From positions 8,758,811-8,822,810 of the forward strand of contig NC_080059.1 of assembly GCF_026212465.1 (NCBI RefSeq): a stretch of DNA of 64,000 nucleotides. Reading direction: 5' to 3'. The notes under the pieces were generated by a model that was not told the DNA's origin, did no database searches, and saw only the letters and a program-made list of their open reading frames with translations. This document shows positions 1 to 20,994 of the stretch, piece by piece; the stretch's first letter is position 1; each line of letters begins with the position of its first letter. Made by a program: the position numbers and the translations under genes. Source of the stretch: Amaranthus tricolor (Eukaryota; Streptophyta; Magnoliopsida; Caryophyllales; Amaranthaceae).

Positions 1-1420
1 GTGGAAGATGTTAGAACTGCTGGAAGAGTTATGGAACTATACCTGGCAAGAAGCATGTTTGTGTTTAGGGGAGTCAAATGACAAACTATCTCTAGAACTA
101 AACGATGTACATGCTTGCAAATTTGGTACAATCCAGAATTTGCGCTACATAATTGTATCCATTGAATTCAACTTGGAAGTAACTATGAATCAGAAATTGA
201 CATTGTTTACTAAATCCATAATTGTAGTTCCCAGATACAAGGTCATAAATTGCATGATAACAACGATATCAAAGCATTAATCCTAAAAGATTGGTGTAAG
301 CTACATAAATCAATGGATTAGCTTAGTGATTTTGAGCTAAGCAAGCATGTGAAAAAGATAGATAGTTGTGAATTGAAGACACAAAAGCAAGAACAATTGA
401 GAGGAGAAAACTTCAAAGAACAAGGACAATGGTCAAGGTTTTGAGCAAGCAACTAAATTAGAGAAATAAAGAGGAAGACAAGCATTTTGGTTATCATAGT
501 ATACCACTAAAACCATCAAGTCTATTTTACTAAATAATAAACACAATTGCATACTCCGTTCCAATAGATTTGACCAATTTTTCATTTTATTCTGTCCCAA
601 ATCCCAATAAATAAGCCCCATTTCTTTACTTTCAATATTCTCTCTTTTATTTCTAATATCGCACTATTTTAACCCAACAAAGCCAACTCTTTAATCTTCG
701 TGACAAAAGTAAATGGGGCTAATTTATTGAGGGGAGGAGTATAGAATACAACTCAATACAAAACCTTCGATGGTGTTTGCTCGCTTACATATAGTATTTA
801 CACTCTCAAGCTCTCTCTAAGTCTCTTGTGTATGTAGTTCCTCACATGTCTTTGGGCATTCAAAAATAGCTTCAACAAGCTGGCAACATGAGCTATCCTC
901 AACCAACTACAACAGAAAACTCTTGACAAGTCACTCCCCCTTAAAGGTGGCTCTCCATTCTCACTCTAAATCTTAACAGTTTCTCAAGAAGGTTGGTCAT
1001 CAACAAGCTTCACTAGCTTCATTACACTTAGAATTTAATCAATATCCTTTTTAAAGACTTCCATAGCTCAAGGAAATTACTCCTCAAGTTCCTAAAATTT
1101 TAGAATGCATGGTTTTACTAAAACAAGGTCTTAATGACATTTCCTCGTCTGAGCAAATATTGTCTTTTTAACTTGTTCGAGAAAGCCCAAGCAAGAAGCT
1201 CCTCTTCTTGCTCGCGTCAACAACACGAGGCACATCCAAAACGGAGTTATGCTTGATCAATTTCCAATATCAAACATCTTGGTAGTTGCTCGCTTGAGCA
1301 ACCCTCACAACCACCACTCATTGTCTTTGGCATTACTTGCTTGGGATGTTTCTTCGCACTTGGAATAACAATTATGAATGCATTTCAATATACAAGTAAA
1401 AATCAAGAAGTAAACTATAC
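1..1420. other. Partial EXO1 intron 4 with repeat debris
   Basis: No EXO1 exon could be read on the minus strand. The stretch is AT-rich and holds a Stowaway-like inverted-repeat element (554-739). Around 780-1330 is a patch rich in gctcgcttgagc / ttgctcgcg motifs that looks like degraded retroelement DNA. Nothing else is recognised. Confidence 0.5.
554..739. mobile_element. Stowaway-like MITE
   Basis: The stretch starts CTCCGTTCC after TA (552-553) and ends GGGGAGGAG before TA (740-741), as expected for Tc1/mariner-type MITEs. Inside, AATAAATAAGCCCCATTT near 608 is mirrored by the inverted copy near 711-731. The structure is imperfect and may be nested. Confidence 0.45.
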
Positions 1421-2059
1421 CTGAAAAAGCTCAATGGCAGCATTAACATTTCCTTGTTCAAGTTTCTCCATAGCCAATTCTTTGTTAGCTTTTCTCCTCC
1501 TGAACCAAACATTTACTATGAAATTCCATTAATTAATCTCGAAGAGAATACACCACTAAATCGAATTGATGATGGTGCATGCCTGTATCGATCATGCTCG
1601 GTGGCAGCCTTGCAAGGGATGTTTCCCCCATCAAAAACCACAACTGGGGTAATCTCATGGAACCTCAATAAATTAATTCTGTGCATAAAATAATTGATAT
1701 ACTGCAATTTCTTGTCACCCTCTGAGTTTAAGCACAGCTCCATGCTACATGAGTATGCTGCATATATACATTTTCCACAAAAATCAATGAATTCCCAATT
1801 TCCTATCCATTTCTTAGAAAAATACTCCAACGACAAAAATGTTAAAGTAGACAGTGGGTACCTCCTTTGTGAAGCCATGAATAAGCATCAATTCCAACCT
1901 GCAAAATTTGAATCCATTACATGATTGATGCCCAGAAGTCAAAAATAATAGTAAATCGGGGAAAAGGGGATGGGAAATTACACGCTTGCCAGCAAATTTG
2001 TGAATGTGAATTGGTTCCGCGTAAGGTTTCAAGAATCTCAGTAGATCTTTGATGCCCAT
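1421..2059 (-). CDS. EXO1: EXO1-type 5'-3' exonuclease (XPG family), N-terminal part, cut by window edge
   Basis: Four exons read on the minus strand: 2059-1982, 1898-1862, 1757-1583, 1499-1421 (369 nt, 123 codons, all in frame). The start MGIKDLLRFLKP is the XPG N-terminal signature. VGIDAYSWLHKG carries the metal-binding Asp (D30), SCSMELC follows, and VVVFDGG supplies a second acidic residue (D81), then basic residues K88, R95 and R99. The last exon reads ANKELAMEKLEQGNVNAAIELF, typical of plant EXO1. The family is a flap/5'-3' nuclease used in mismatch repair and end resection in the nucleus. Intron 3 (1500-1582) needs a GC donor to stay in frame. The rest of the nuclease domain and the C-terminus lie beyond base 1; 1-1420 shows no further exon. 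FEN1 is a less likely alternative because SCSMELC and CKAAT are EXO1-like. Confidence 0.88.
1581..1582 (-). other. Non-canonical GC splice donor, EXO1 intron 3
   Basis: On the minus strand exon 3 ends ...CGATACAG followed by gcatgc. Exon 4 begins GAGGAGAAAAGC after a cag acceptor at 1500-1502. Joining here gives R-Y-R-R-R-K-A-N in frame, as expected for plant EXO1. The nearest downstream GT (about 27 nt further) would add foreign residues and break the frame. Confidence 0.65.
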
Positions 2060-2399
2060 TTGATCTGCTCTGTTCTTTAGTTGGAAGAACTGGGAATCGA
2101 AACTAGTATACGGAAGAAGAAGAGAGAAAAGAGGAAGAACAAGATAGTTAGGTTAAATTTGCCGGGAAAATAATTTGAAATTGTATTCCTAAAACAAACC
2201 CGCGCTTTTTTCTTTTTTTTTTTTTTTTGTTTTCTCTAATTTCTAGGTGTGTCATGTGTGCTTCTCTATACTCTAGTCTCTAGTCACCAAGTTCTATTTA
2301 CTTTAACTTCATTTTTGTTTTATTTTAAAATATTAATTTAGTTTATTCAATTTAGTTCAAATCAATTTATTTTAATTTGATATTCTATTTATTTCTCTT

Positions 2400-2865
2400 G
2401 CCGCCCCTGTGAGGAGAGTAGAAAGCATGGTAGTAGAGGGCAAGAGGAGTCGAGAAAGACTTAGGAGAACTTGGGATGAACAAATAAAAGTTGACTTGCG
2501 TGAGTTAAACTTCTCCGAGGGCCTGACTAGACATAGGGGTAGTTAGAAGCGTCATATCTATGTTTTAGATTACTGATGTCCTCATAGATTACTTCTTTGT
2601 GTTCTTGCCATCTTACTCCTCTCGTTTCTTTTATTAGTTTTTTGTCCCCTTTTATTTTGTACGTGGGTCTACTTATTTTTTTATTTATAGGCCTTTAATT
2701 TATCTTTCCCGTGTAGTTATGTCTCCGTATCTCTCTCGAGCCGAGGGACTCCTTTGTCCGCGCTCTCCTTTATGGGTATAAGTTGCCGCCGTCCTTCCCT
2801 CCCCATACCCTATCCATAGTTTTTCTATGAACGTGATATACTGGGTAGGATGATGATGATGATTC
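2400..2865 (+). mobile_element. 3' end of a LINE retrotransposon (degenerate)
   Basis: The plus-strand reading APVRRVESMVVEGKRSRERL, then RRTWDEQIKVDLRELNFSEG, matches the C-terminus of plant LINE ORF2. It has an in-frame TAG where the family usually has Trp (GSW). A typical 3' UTR follows (ctctctcgagccgagggact) and the end is a (GAT)n tail, tgatgatgatgatg, near 2848-2863. It is 5'-truncated and dead. Confidence 0.65.
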
Positions 2866-4034
2866 TTTTTATCTCTCAGTAGTGCAAAATAGGTGAAATT
2901 TAGTAGAAAGAAAATTAGGTTGAAAAATGAAACAAAAACAAATGGATGATAGAATTGAGTGGTTAAAATGAAAAGAGTACATAAGTTTATGGATTAGATT
3001 CAAAAGATGATAGTGGGACAATTGCCAAAAAAGAAAATGATGCAAAATCAGTGGGATAAATTAAAATAAAAGGTGGTACGAAATATAAGGAAGAGAGAGA
3101 GTATACTCTAATTTAATTATGTACTTCTTTGTTCCTATTTAGTTTATTAGTCTTATTTACCTTTTTTACACTTATCGAGATAATATTTTAATTCTTAATA
3201 TATCTAATTATATATAGTTAAAATTTATAAAAAGTGAATATTAATAAACATTAAGACGAATCAAATAAGATTTCACTTGACTATATTTTAATTTATAGAT
3301 TAAGAATAATATATAAATTATGAGTGATAATTGAATAGTGATCAAAGACTAGTACACAGAATAGAAATTATTATAATTTAATTATCATATTTAATATAAG
3401 TTTTAACCATTGTTTTTTCATTGCATCAATTCAAGTGACTAGTGAATACTCATAATTTGAGATTCAAATAAATTTAAAGATCAATTTGCACCAAATCAGA
3501 TTGTAGGTAGCCTTAATCGTCCCATGATATTGAGAACAAATTCTATATTTCAAAAAACAATAAAAAATAGAAAAACTATGGTAAATAAATAAATGGATGA
3601 CATTGCTTATAGGTCACATTTTTCGAGTATAAATTGATTAAAGTAGCCATCGAGTGGATCAATATCAAATTTAGTTGTTAGTTGATCGTTTGATTGTTAG
3701 TCGGTCGAGTGCTGGTCAATTTGGTCCATGTTGGATCAAAATATCTATGATTAGGAAAATAATTACAATTTAACTCGTTTTACAATAATTGTCGAATCGA
3801 TTAGGCTTTTGAATTGATTATTCAACATTGTTAGGTTTGGGTAGACTTGTATGAATTCGGCTATTTTTGTAAATGATTCATGTATTTAAGCACTTTGGAT
3901 TACAAATTTTTCAATTTTGTACCATCAATTGACTATATTAGACAATGAGGATATGAATTGTGAGTTAGTAGTAGAATTAGAGTCGAAATCATCAATTAAG
4001 GATTTCGCACAAATTAGAGTTTAGAAAGAGGAAG

Positions 4035-4270
4035 TGTAATATTCCAGATTTAATTTGAAAAGGGTTTGATAGACTACTCATATTAACAAGTTGTATTTTT
4101 TTAATGTGAGCTCATTTGCTAAGAACTACACAGTTAAGCATGCTTGGTGGGGAGCAATTTTAGGATGGGTGATCTCCTAGGAAGTTTTCCCGGGTGCGCA
4201 CGAGTGAGATCAAAGTGTGCTGAAAAGACTTATGTTGGTCTGTGGAGCCAGTCTACAGTCTTGTATTACA
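4035..4270 (+). mobile_element. Cassandra-like TRIM solo LTR carrying a 5S rRNA-derived segment
   Basis: The element begins TGTAATA and ends TATTACA (inverted termini), 236 bp, flanked on both sides by GGAAG (4030-4034 and 4271-4275), a perfect 5-bp target duplication. The segment about 4131-4200 resembles 5S rRNA: gttaagcatgcttgg (A-box part), taggatgggtgatctcctag (intermediate element and C-box), then gaagttttcccgggtgc. Cassandra TRIMs are the known plant elements with 5S sequence in the LTR. No second LTR is seen nearby, so this is a solo LTR. The 5S part is diverged and not a functional rRNA gene. Confidence 0.8.
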
Positions 4271-4826
4271 GGAAGGGTAGTGAACAAATCAATTAGTCCA
4301 GAGTTACACAAATGCAAAATGCTTAGCAAATGATACAAAACTCGAAACTCGCAATTGCTTGTAATTGATAAAGTATCATTTATCATCCACGTATGACCGT
4401 GTGAGTTATCCTATTTGAGAAAGAGAAAAAATAAAATAATCACCTTATAAACTTGAAGACTAACTACTAATTTAAATAGTCCAGATTCATTTTTTTAATT
4501 TTATCGATATTTAAAAATATTGATCCAATGACTTGTTAAAAACCCTATTATGACTTAATTATATAAAAAGTAATTACGGACTCAATAGTACATATTTAGA
4601 TGGTTGGTTACTAATATAATTAAATTTAAAATAAATTTGTAATGTTAGTTCAGCTAATATGTTCATGTATAACAATAGTGTCTATCTAAATGAAAATTCT
4701 AACACGGTCAATATATACTTGATAGATCATAGAATTACAGAAAAGTATGCAAGCACTCTTCTAATTCCTTTAAAATAACACTTGTTTTATGGGGAAATTA
4801 GTGAAGAAGGAAAAACGGAGATCAAG

Positions 4827-4832
4827 AAAAAA

Positions 4833-4862
<30 letters not shown>
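4827..4862. repeat. A-tract
   Basis: A run of 24 A, one G, then 10 A. It could be a poly(A) tail of a lost retroposed sequence or a simple repeat. Confidence 0.8.
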
Positions 4863-4863
<1 letters not shown>

Positions 4864-4996
4864 GTGGATTACAGAAATTAATGTTTAAGGAAAAAAAAAT
4901 TTATAACTCGTCTTGTATAACATCATTTTATCGGCATCAGATAATTAGTTTATTTTTTAATCAATCACTTAAAAATTGTAAACGATTACTTTAACA

Positions 4997-5260
4997 GTCT
5001 GTTTGGTTACCGGTATTAAATGGTGGGAATGGTAATGGGAAATTAGTGTAATTTTAGTACAAAAATCTCTTGACAAATTTAATGGTCATGCTTATACTCC
5101 AACAATTTCATTTTCTTCACAAAATAAATTCTAATGTGGTAAGACAATTTTTTTTTTATCAAACTTTCATTACCAAGGGAATGACAAGATAAATATTATG
5201 AAAATTTAGACTACAAATCATTTTCATTTCCACCATTTAGTACCGATCACCAAAGGGGCC
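4997..5260. mobile_element. hAT-like MITE, copy 1
   Basis: Terminal inverted repeats: GTCTGTTTGGTTACCGGTAT at the left and ATGGTGATCGGTACTAAATG-type complement at the right (caccatttagtaccgatcac). The interior 'gacaaatttaatggtcatgc' is shared with a second copy at 32653-32946. The target duplication is not clear. Confidence 0.55.
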
Positions 5261-6070
5261 GTAAGATTATGAATGATAACTTTAAAATTATAAAAAATGA
5301 GAACTTTAAAATATAAAGTGATCAATTTAGAATTATAAATAATCGCTATTAAAAGGTAAATGTACATTAGATCAGCTCGATAAAAAACATATCACATATA
5401 TTTAGTCTTGAAAATATATCTTATTTGAAAATTTGCTAGAAAGGAGTAATAGCCTATAGGGAGGAAGGACACACGGTTCTTTCTTCTTACCAATAATTTG
5501 GAATTAGAGGTCAACAAAATAAACAAACAATACACAAGTCGAGTCATCCACGTTTGAGAAATGCTTATTTCAAACTAAAAACAAAATAATTTAATTACAA
5601 GAGTAAGTTGTAAGTATAAAAATGACAATTATTGCTATATTTAGTCTTGTGTTCTAAGGTAGTACAAATAAATAATTCTTTCTATTGAAAATTAGTTGCT
5701 AAATTTTTTTCTATATTTTTTCTTAAATTAAAAGTGAAACAATATCAATTGTTGAGAATCATGTTTGGCATGATGTTTAAAAGACTTTCTCACCCATATA
5801 TATATATATGATCAAATAAGAATGATTTTAAAATAAAAAGGTTGAGAAGGATTTTTGTTTGGTTACTATATATACAAAAAACGATACTATGTTATAAATT
5901 AAGAACATTTAAAAAATTATTTCATAGTTACCTTTTTGTGTAATATAGTTACTTTTACAATTATGTATTTTTGGCTCAATCGTGACCATAGATTTTTTTT
6001 TATTTTAGTGAAATTAAGGGTGTAGAGTCATTCTTACCCTTCTTATTTTCAACCCCTTCTCAATGGATCC

Positions 6071-6073
<3 letters not shown>

Positions 6074-6114
<41 letters not shown>
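6074..6114. repeat. (TA)n microsatellite
   Basis: About 20 uninterrupted TA units. Confidence 0.95.
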
Positions 6115-6116
<2 letters not shown>

Positions 6117-6337
6117 TAGCAAGTAATGATAACCGAAGATAGTATAAAAATTAATAAAATAAAATAAAAGAGTAGTTGAACATCAAATATTGTCTCAATT
6201 GAAGTATAACATTTAATTTTTCACCTAATCCTCTCATTTATTTGACCTACCCCATAATTAAAAAATTTCGCTACTCTTTACTATACAAGTGCAACAACTG
6301 ATTATAACCAGAGGCAATGTAAAAATAAGAACATAAA

Positions 6338-7085
6338 TTAAAAGATTAGTTGATTATCGAATATTGTCTCACTTGAAACTTGTATGACTTCTTTTTTAAG
6401 TTTATGAATTAGATTGTCGTTGTCATCTCTTTTACTCGACTTACTCTCTACTTAGACAAATAAATATGAATAAAATGAAAGAGTAGTTGAGGATCGATAT
6501 TGTTTCGGCTAATCTTGTATGACTTCTCTCAATCAACTTTGTGTATTTGATTGTCGCTTTCATCTCTTCACTCGACTTACATCTACCTAGACGAATAATA
6601 AATAAAATAAAATACAAGAGTAGTTTAACTTTGGAAATACTGTCTCGATTGAAACTTGTATGACTTGTCTCAATAATGTTTGTGAATTCGATTGTCATAT
6701 CTTTCACTCGACTTATCCTCTACTTAGACAAATAAATAAAATAAAATAAAACTGTATGACTTATCTCAGTTACGTTTATGTATTCGATTGTCATATCTTT
6801 CACTTGGCTTACTCTCTACTTAGATATTATCTCGGTTGGAACGTGTATGACTTCTCTCAGTTACGTTTATGTATTCGATTGTCTCTATTATCTTTTTTCA
6901 CTCAGATTACCCTCTACTTAGATGAATAAATAAAATAAAAAAATAGTTAAAAATTAGATATTATCTCTGTTGAAATTTATATGACTTATCTCGATAATAT
7001 TTCTAAATTCAATTGTCTACTGTCGCAGTCATCTCTTTCTCTAGGCTTACCGAGTTACCGTCAACCTAGGCAAATAAATAATGGA
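6338..7085. repeat. Degenerate tandem repeat array upstream of the MAPK gene
   Basis: Six diverged units share 'cttgtatgacttctctca', 'gtttatgtattcgattgtc', 'cactcgacttactctctact' and 'tagacaaataaataaaat'. The tgtatgactt anchor recurs at 6381, 6516, 6657, 6753, 6844 and (as tatatgactt) 6978, giving periods of 135, 141, 96, 91 and 134 bp; two units are shortened. The array ends about 200 bp before the MAPK start codon. Confidence 0.75.
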
Positions 7086-7220
7086 GTATATTTAGGACCA
7101 AATGTGAGTTGTGAGCACAACGCGGCGACTAATTCTCCAAAATCAAGCTGCCTGCCTGCATTCATTCATCATCTCCTACTACGTCGCTGCATAATTCAAC
7201 ACGAAAGTAAAATTGGTTGG

Positions 7221-7244
7221 ATGGGAATATCTCTATTTGATTAG
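7221..7244 (+). promoter_or_regulatory. Short uORF in the probable MAPK leader
   Basis: ATG followed by six codons and TAG (MGISLFD), 42 bp before the main ATG. It could lower translation if the leader starts upstream; the transcript start is unknown. Confidence 0.35.
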
Positions 7245-7286
7245 ATTAAAATAAACCCTAATAAAAGGAATTGAGTGAGAGAATAT

Positions 7287-17744
<10,458 letters not shown>

Positions 17745-20700
17745 AACGACGTAGGCGATAAAGGGCGCGCCAATAACGGCACAGTTTTCCATACCTAAAT
17801 ATGCTGGTGGACAACACCAGGGTCGGTTGCTGTTCACTGCGGAAATTTCAGACCTCTCGACTTTCCGAATGAAAATCCGTCTGGAATACATTGTTGTCAT
17901 AAAGTTTAAGGATCCCTTTGGGCTCCAAGTAGAAAGACATGCTAGTTTCACTTTTCACCATTTGTTGTATCATCAACAATTCACATCCAAAAGTCTTTGA
18001 GAACATTATCTGCAGAGCAGTTATTTATTCTTCTTTTAATTTTATATTTAAATATGTAGAAGTTTATATGTACTTGCATTTTTGAAAATTTTCTTTTGAG
18101 ATCAAGGAATCATGTATATTATTTTCTTGGGGCATTTTATAGTAGTATGAGTAAACATTTCTGACTCACTAATAAGTGTATCAAAACTGAAGATATAGGT
18201 ACTGGCATCATCTAAGTCGATGTCTTGCACTCATCTAAGGCTCTGATAAGATTTGATGGCAGGATTTGGACACGACGAGTTGTCAAGTCGTAGACCTAAG
18301 CTTACAACACCGATAAAGTTTGCATGATTTAAGCTCTATAAGAGAGCTTTTTTTGGAGACACCTAGCAATCTAAATATAACAGAACGAGTACCGTTTTTA
18401 GTAAAATCTCATGATTTTCAAAATCTAATTTTTGAGTTTTTTTTTTTAAATAAGTAATTATAGAAGTTGCAAGAGTCATTAATGAGGGCCATCGGATGTG
18501 CTATCATTCACTCTTTGGGTTGATGATGATGAGTAGCTATAATAACCCAAAATCAAACACTAAACAATAAACATTAGTAATCAAAACCAAATTGGGAATT
18601 GTTTGTGAAAAAGGAGATCATCATCAAAGTGGAGAAGCAAACCAGAAATTTAAGTGAATAAAGAAGATGCAAAAGCATGAAAACCCTCTTTTAAGTATTC
18701 ATTATGCATTGATGTCTACTGCTTTCCAATCCATTTAACAATAAACCTTGCAAAAACTTGCCCATATCCCAATTCCCATAAAACAGATACTCCTCTATCT
18801 CTTTGAGTTTGCTATTGAAAGTGACATATTGTGAAAACAAATGTCACTTTGAGGAGCAAATTCAAAGAAACATAGAAGTACATGAAGAAAACTTCGTTTT
18901 TGCATAAACCTCCATGAATCACTAGTCCATCAGCATCATCAAATAAACTAAGTTGGTTATTTGTGAAAGGAGTGTGTGACTTGACTTGAGTTTGGTAAAT
19001 ATGTTTGATCATGGTGTTAAATGACAATGCTTGTAGATGAATTTTGGACCACAAAATCTTAGAGTAATAAGTTTTAGGCATAAGTTAATTTCACTTGTTC
19101 AACTTATAGTACAATTCTTATTTTCGAAAAAAAGATGTGAAATAATATACCATAAATTTATTAGGTTTGTAATAAAATTTCATATTCTCATGCATAGATA
19201 TGCTTTTTGCTGGAGAAATGCTTAATTTCTTATTGATAATTTGATGTTTTTTAAACTAATTTTATATACTTATAGTATTTAGTTTGTCAATTGTTGAATC
19301 CCTAAGATGCAAATTCTTGTTAACAAGGGTTTAATCCCAAGCACCATATGTGGAAGGTAAATACACAATCAATTCAATCAAGTTCATTTTTTACCCTCTA
19401 TAGCACTGTTAGATTTTTAACACTTTTTAAGTGATGTGCACCATGTTTGACATGGTGCAGGTTTGTTACGCATTCAAGACCATATACTTGGGAGTAGTTT
19501 TCATCAACAATAGCGTGTGCAAGCAAAAAAATGGTTTGTGTGCATGACTATTCAGCAAGTGCAGCAGCAGAATATCGTGCACAAATAGTACAGCAGCAGC
19601 AGAATGTTGAAGCAAGCCACAGAAACAGAATCCGGAAGAAGCAGCCTGCCAGCCTACCTTGCACGACACTTGGAGACCAAACCTGTGCACCAAGGACCAG
19701 GAAAACCCAAGGGATGGAATCTTTGTACATGGAACTTGCTTTCAGGGTCCAATATTCCTCTTAGCCATCACGGGAAGCTCCCAAGAAATGGAGTTGAAGG
19801 TCGGGTGGTCAGCTGATAACCTGACAAAATAATCAGTGTTGTAGTTTTCTGTTTTTAAGTACTTAAAACGTCCACATGTTTGTCACGTGATGTTTTTAGC
19901 CGATATTCTGAGTTTGGCTGTGTTGTTAATAGTCTTAACTAATTTTATGATGTCTCTTTGTCTTATAAATAGGAGACCTTAGCTTTTGTAAAAGGAGTTT
20001 TCAGATTTTTCAGAAATAACAACATTTTGTTTTTCTATCAAACATTGTTTGTTTGAGTCTCTGAGTGTTAGTCATACACTCAAACCTTTGAATTGTTAGT
20101 CATACAATTTCAAAGTTTATTTTGCATTCCACAAGGTAATCAATCCTTGGGTTGCATTATCAAATACACGAAGGTGGTGAGTGAAGCCATTAGAGTGTAA
20201 TCCGTCAGCCTAAAATCAAGAATTGATTTCTTGAGGCTGATTTTTGTGCTACATTTGAGTTCTGTTCGTGTCTATTCCATTCCATTACATAATCAGTACT
20301 TGGGAGCAAATTAAGACGTGCAATCCACCCCTTAATTTGGTGCATGATGTCACTCATCTACCTGAACTACCCATTAAATTCATTCTTTGCGTCAATTCTT
20401 TTGCAAGAGTACCGTCTTTAAAAGAAAAGCAGCACAAGGTAAGGTTGTAGTTTATGGGTCGTGATTTTAGTCAATTCCACTATTTTATTAGCGATTTCAT
20501 TGACGAATTTGATGAAGTTATGGTTTAATTATTAGACATAATCATCCGAACTCAAACACTAATAAGATATTCAAAAAACGAAAACTTAATCATTCAGACC
20601 AAAACACTAATAAGAAATTGAAAACGACAACATAATTACAGCCTCCAGGTGATAAAGTGAAAATAGACAATGTTATACTAACACTCAACTTCATAGTCAC

Positions 20701-20994
20701 CTCAATTTAGACTCTCAGAGTCTAAAGAGAACGGAAAATACAACATAACATAACATAACATGATCATAAGAGCATTCATGCAGAAACAATGCAAGCTCTT
20801 GAAGCTACTGAAAGCTGAGTAGCTAACCTAAACTTCCATTGAGTTCGTCTTACAATTTAACTGCATTTTGCACAACTAAAACGGTTTATCCCTCAGTTTG
20901 CGTCTCGCTTATTATTGGCAGATGTCCATAACTTACAATACATTGAAAGCTAATACTAGTAAATAAGGCACGGTGCAGTGCAGCAGCTGATATT
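17745..20994. other. Intergenic region between convergent MAPK and PEAMT genes
   Basis: It holds the 3' UTRs of both genes: MAPK to roughly 18.1 kb, PEAMT on the other strand from about 20.7 kb. 18.2-19.3 kb is unclassified AT-rich DNA. 19.4-20.3 kb looks like retroelement LTR sequence. No gene is supported. Confidence 0.6.
19408..20296 (+). mobile_element. Possible LTR-retroelement remnant
   Basis: A TATAAATAGG box at about 19964, a pyrimidine/T-rich leader-like stretch, and the duplicated gttagtcataca motifs (20070-20108) give the look of an LTR promoter region. The ends TGTTAG (19408) and CATTACA (20296) are only suggestions; no target duplication was found. Confidence 0.35.

Larger units (their letters stand above)
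2060..7286. other. Intergenic region between divergent EXO1 and MAPK genes
   Basis: No protein gene is seen. EXO1 leader and promoter lie at about 2060-2250. Then come a LINE 3' end, AT-rich unclassified DNA (2.9-4.0 kb), a Cassandra-like solo LTR, an A-tract, a hAT-like MITE, a (TA)n tract and a degenerate tandem repeat array up to about 7085. 7085-7286 is the likely MAPK leader and core promoter. Confidence 0.6.

Noticed and set aside
1516..1583. Extension of EXO1 exon 3 to a downstream GT donor
   Set aside because: It would add about 9 foreign residues and put exon 4 out of frame; the GC donor restores the family sequence exactly.
4131..4201. 5S rRNA gene
   Set aside because: The 5S-like part is incomplete and diverged and sits inside an LTR with its own target duplication, so it is a Cassandra component, not an rRNA gene.
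18812..19081. 89-codon minus-strand ORF between MAPK and PEAMT
   Set aside because: No domain, no promoter or splice context; treated as chance.
19466..19816. Overlapping 60-77 codon ORFs in the LTR-like block
   Set aside because: Several frames are open because of local composition (cag repeats); none resembles gag or any known protein.
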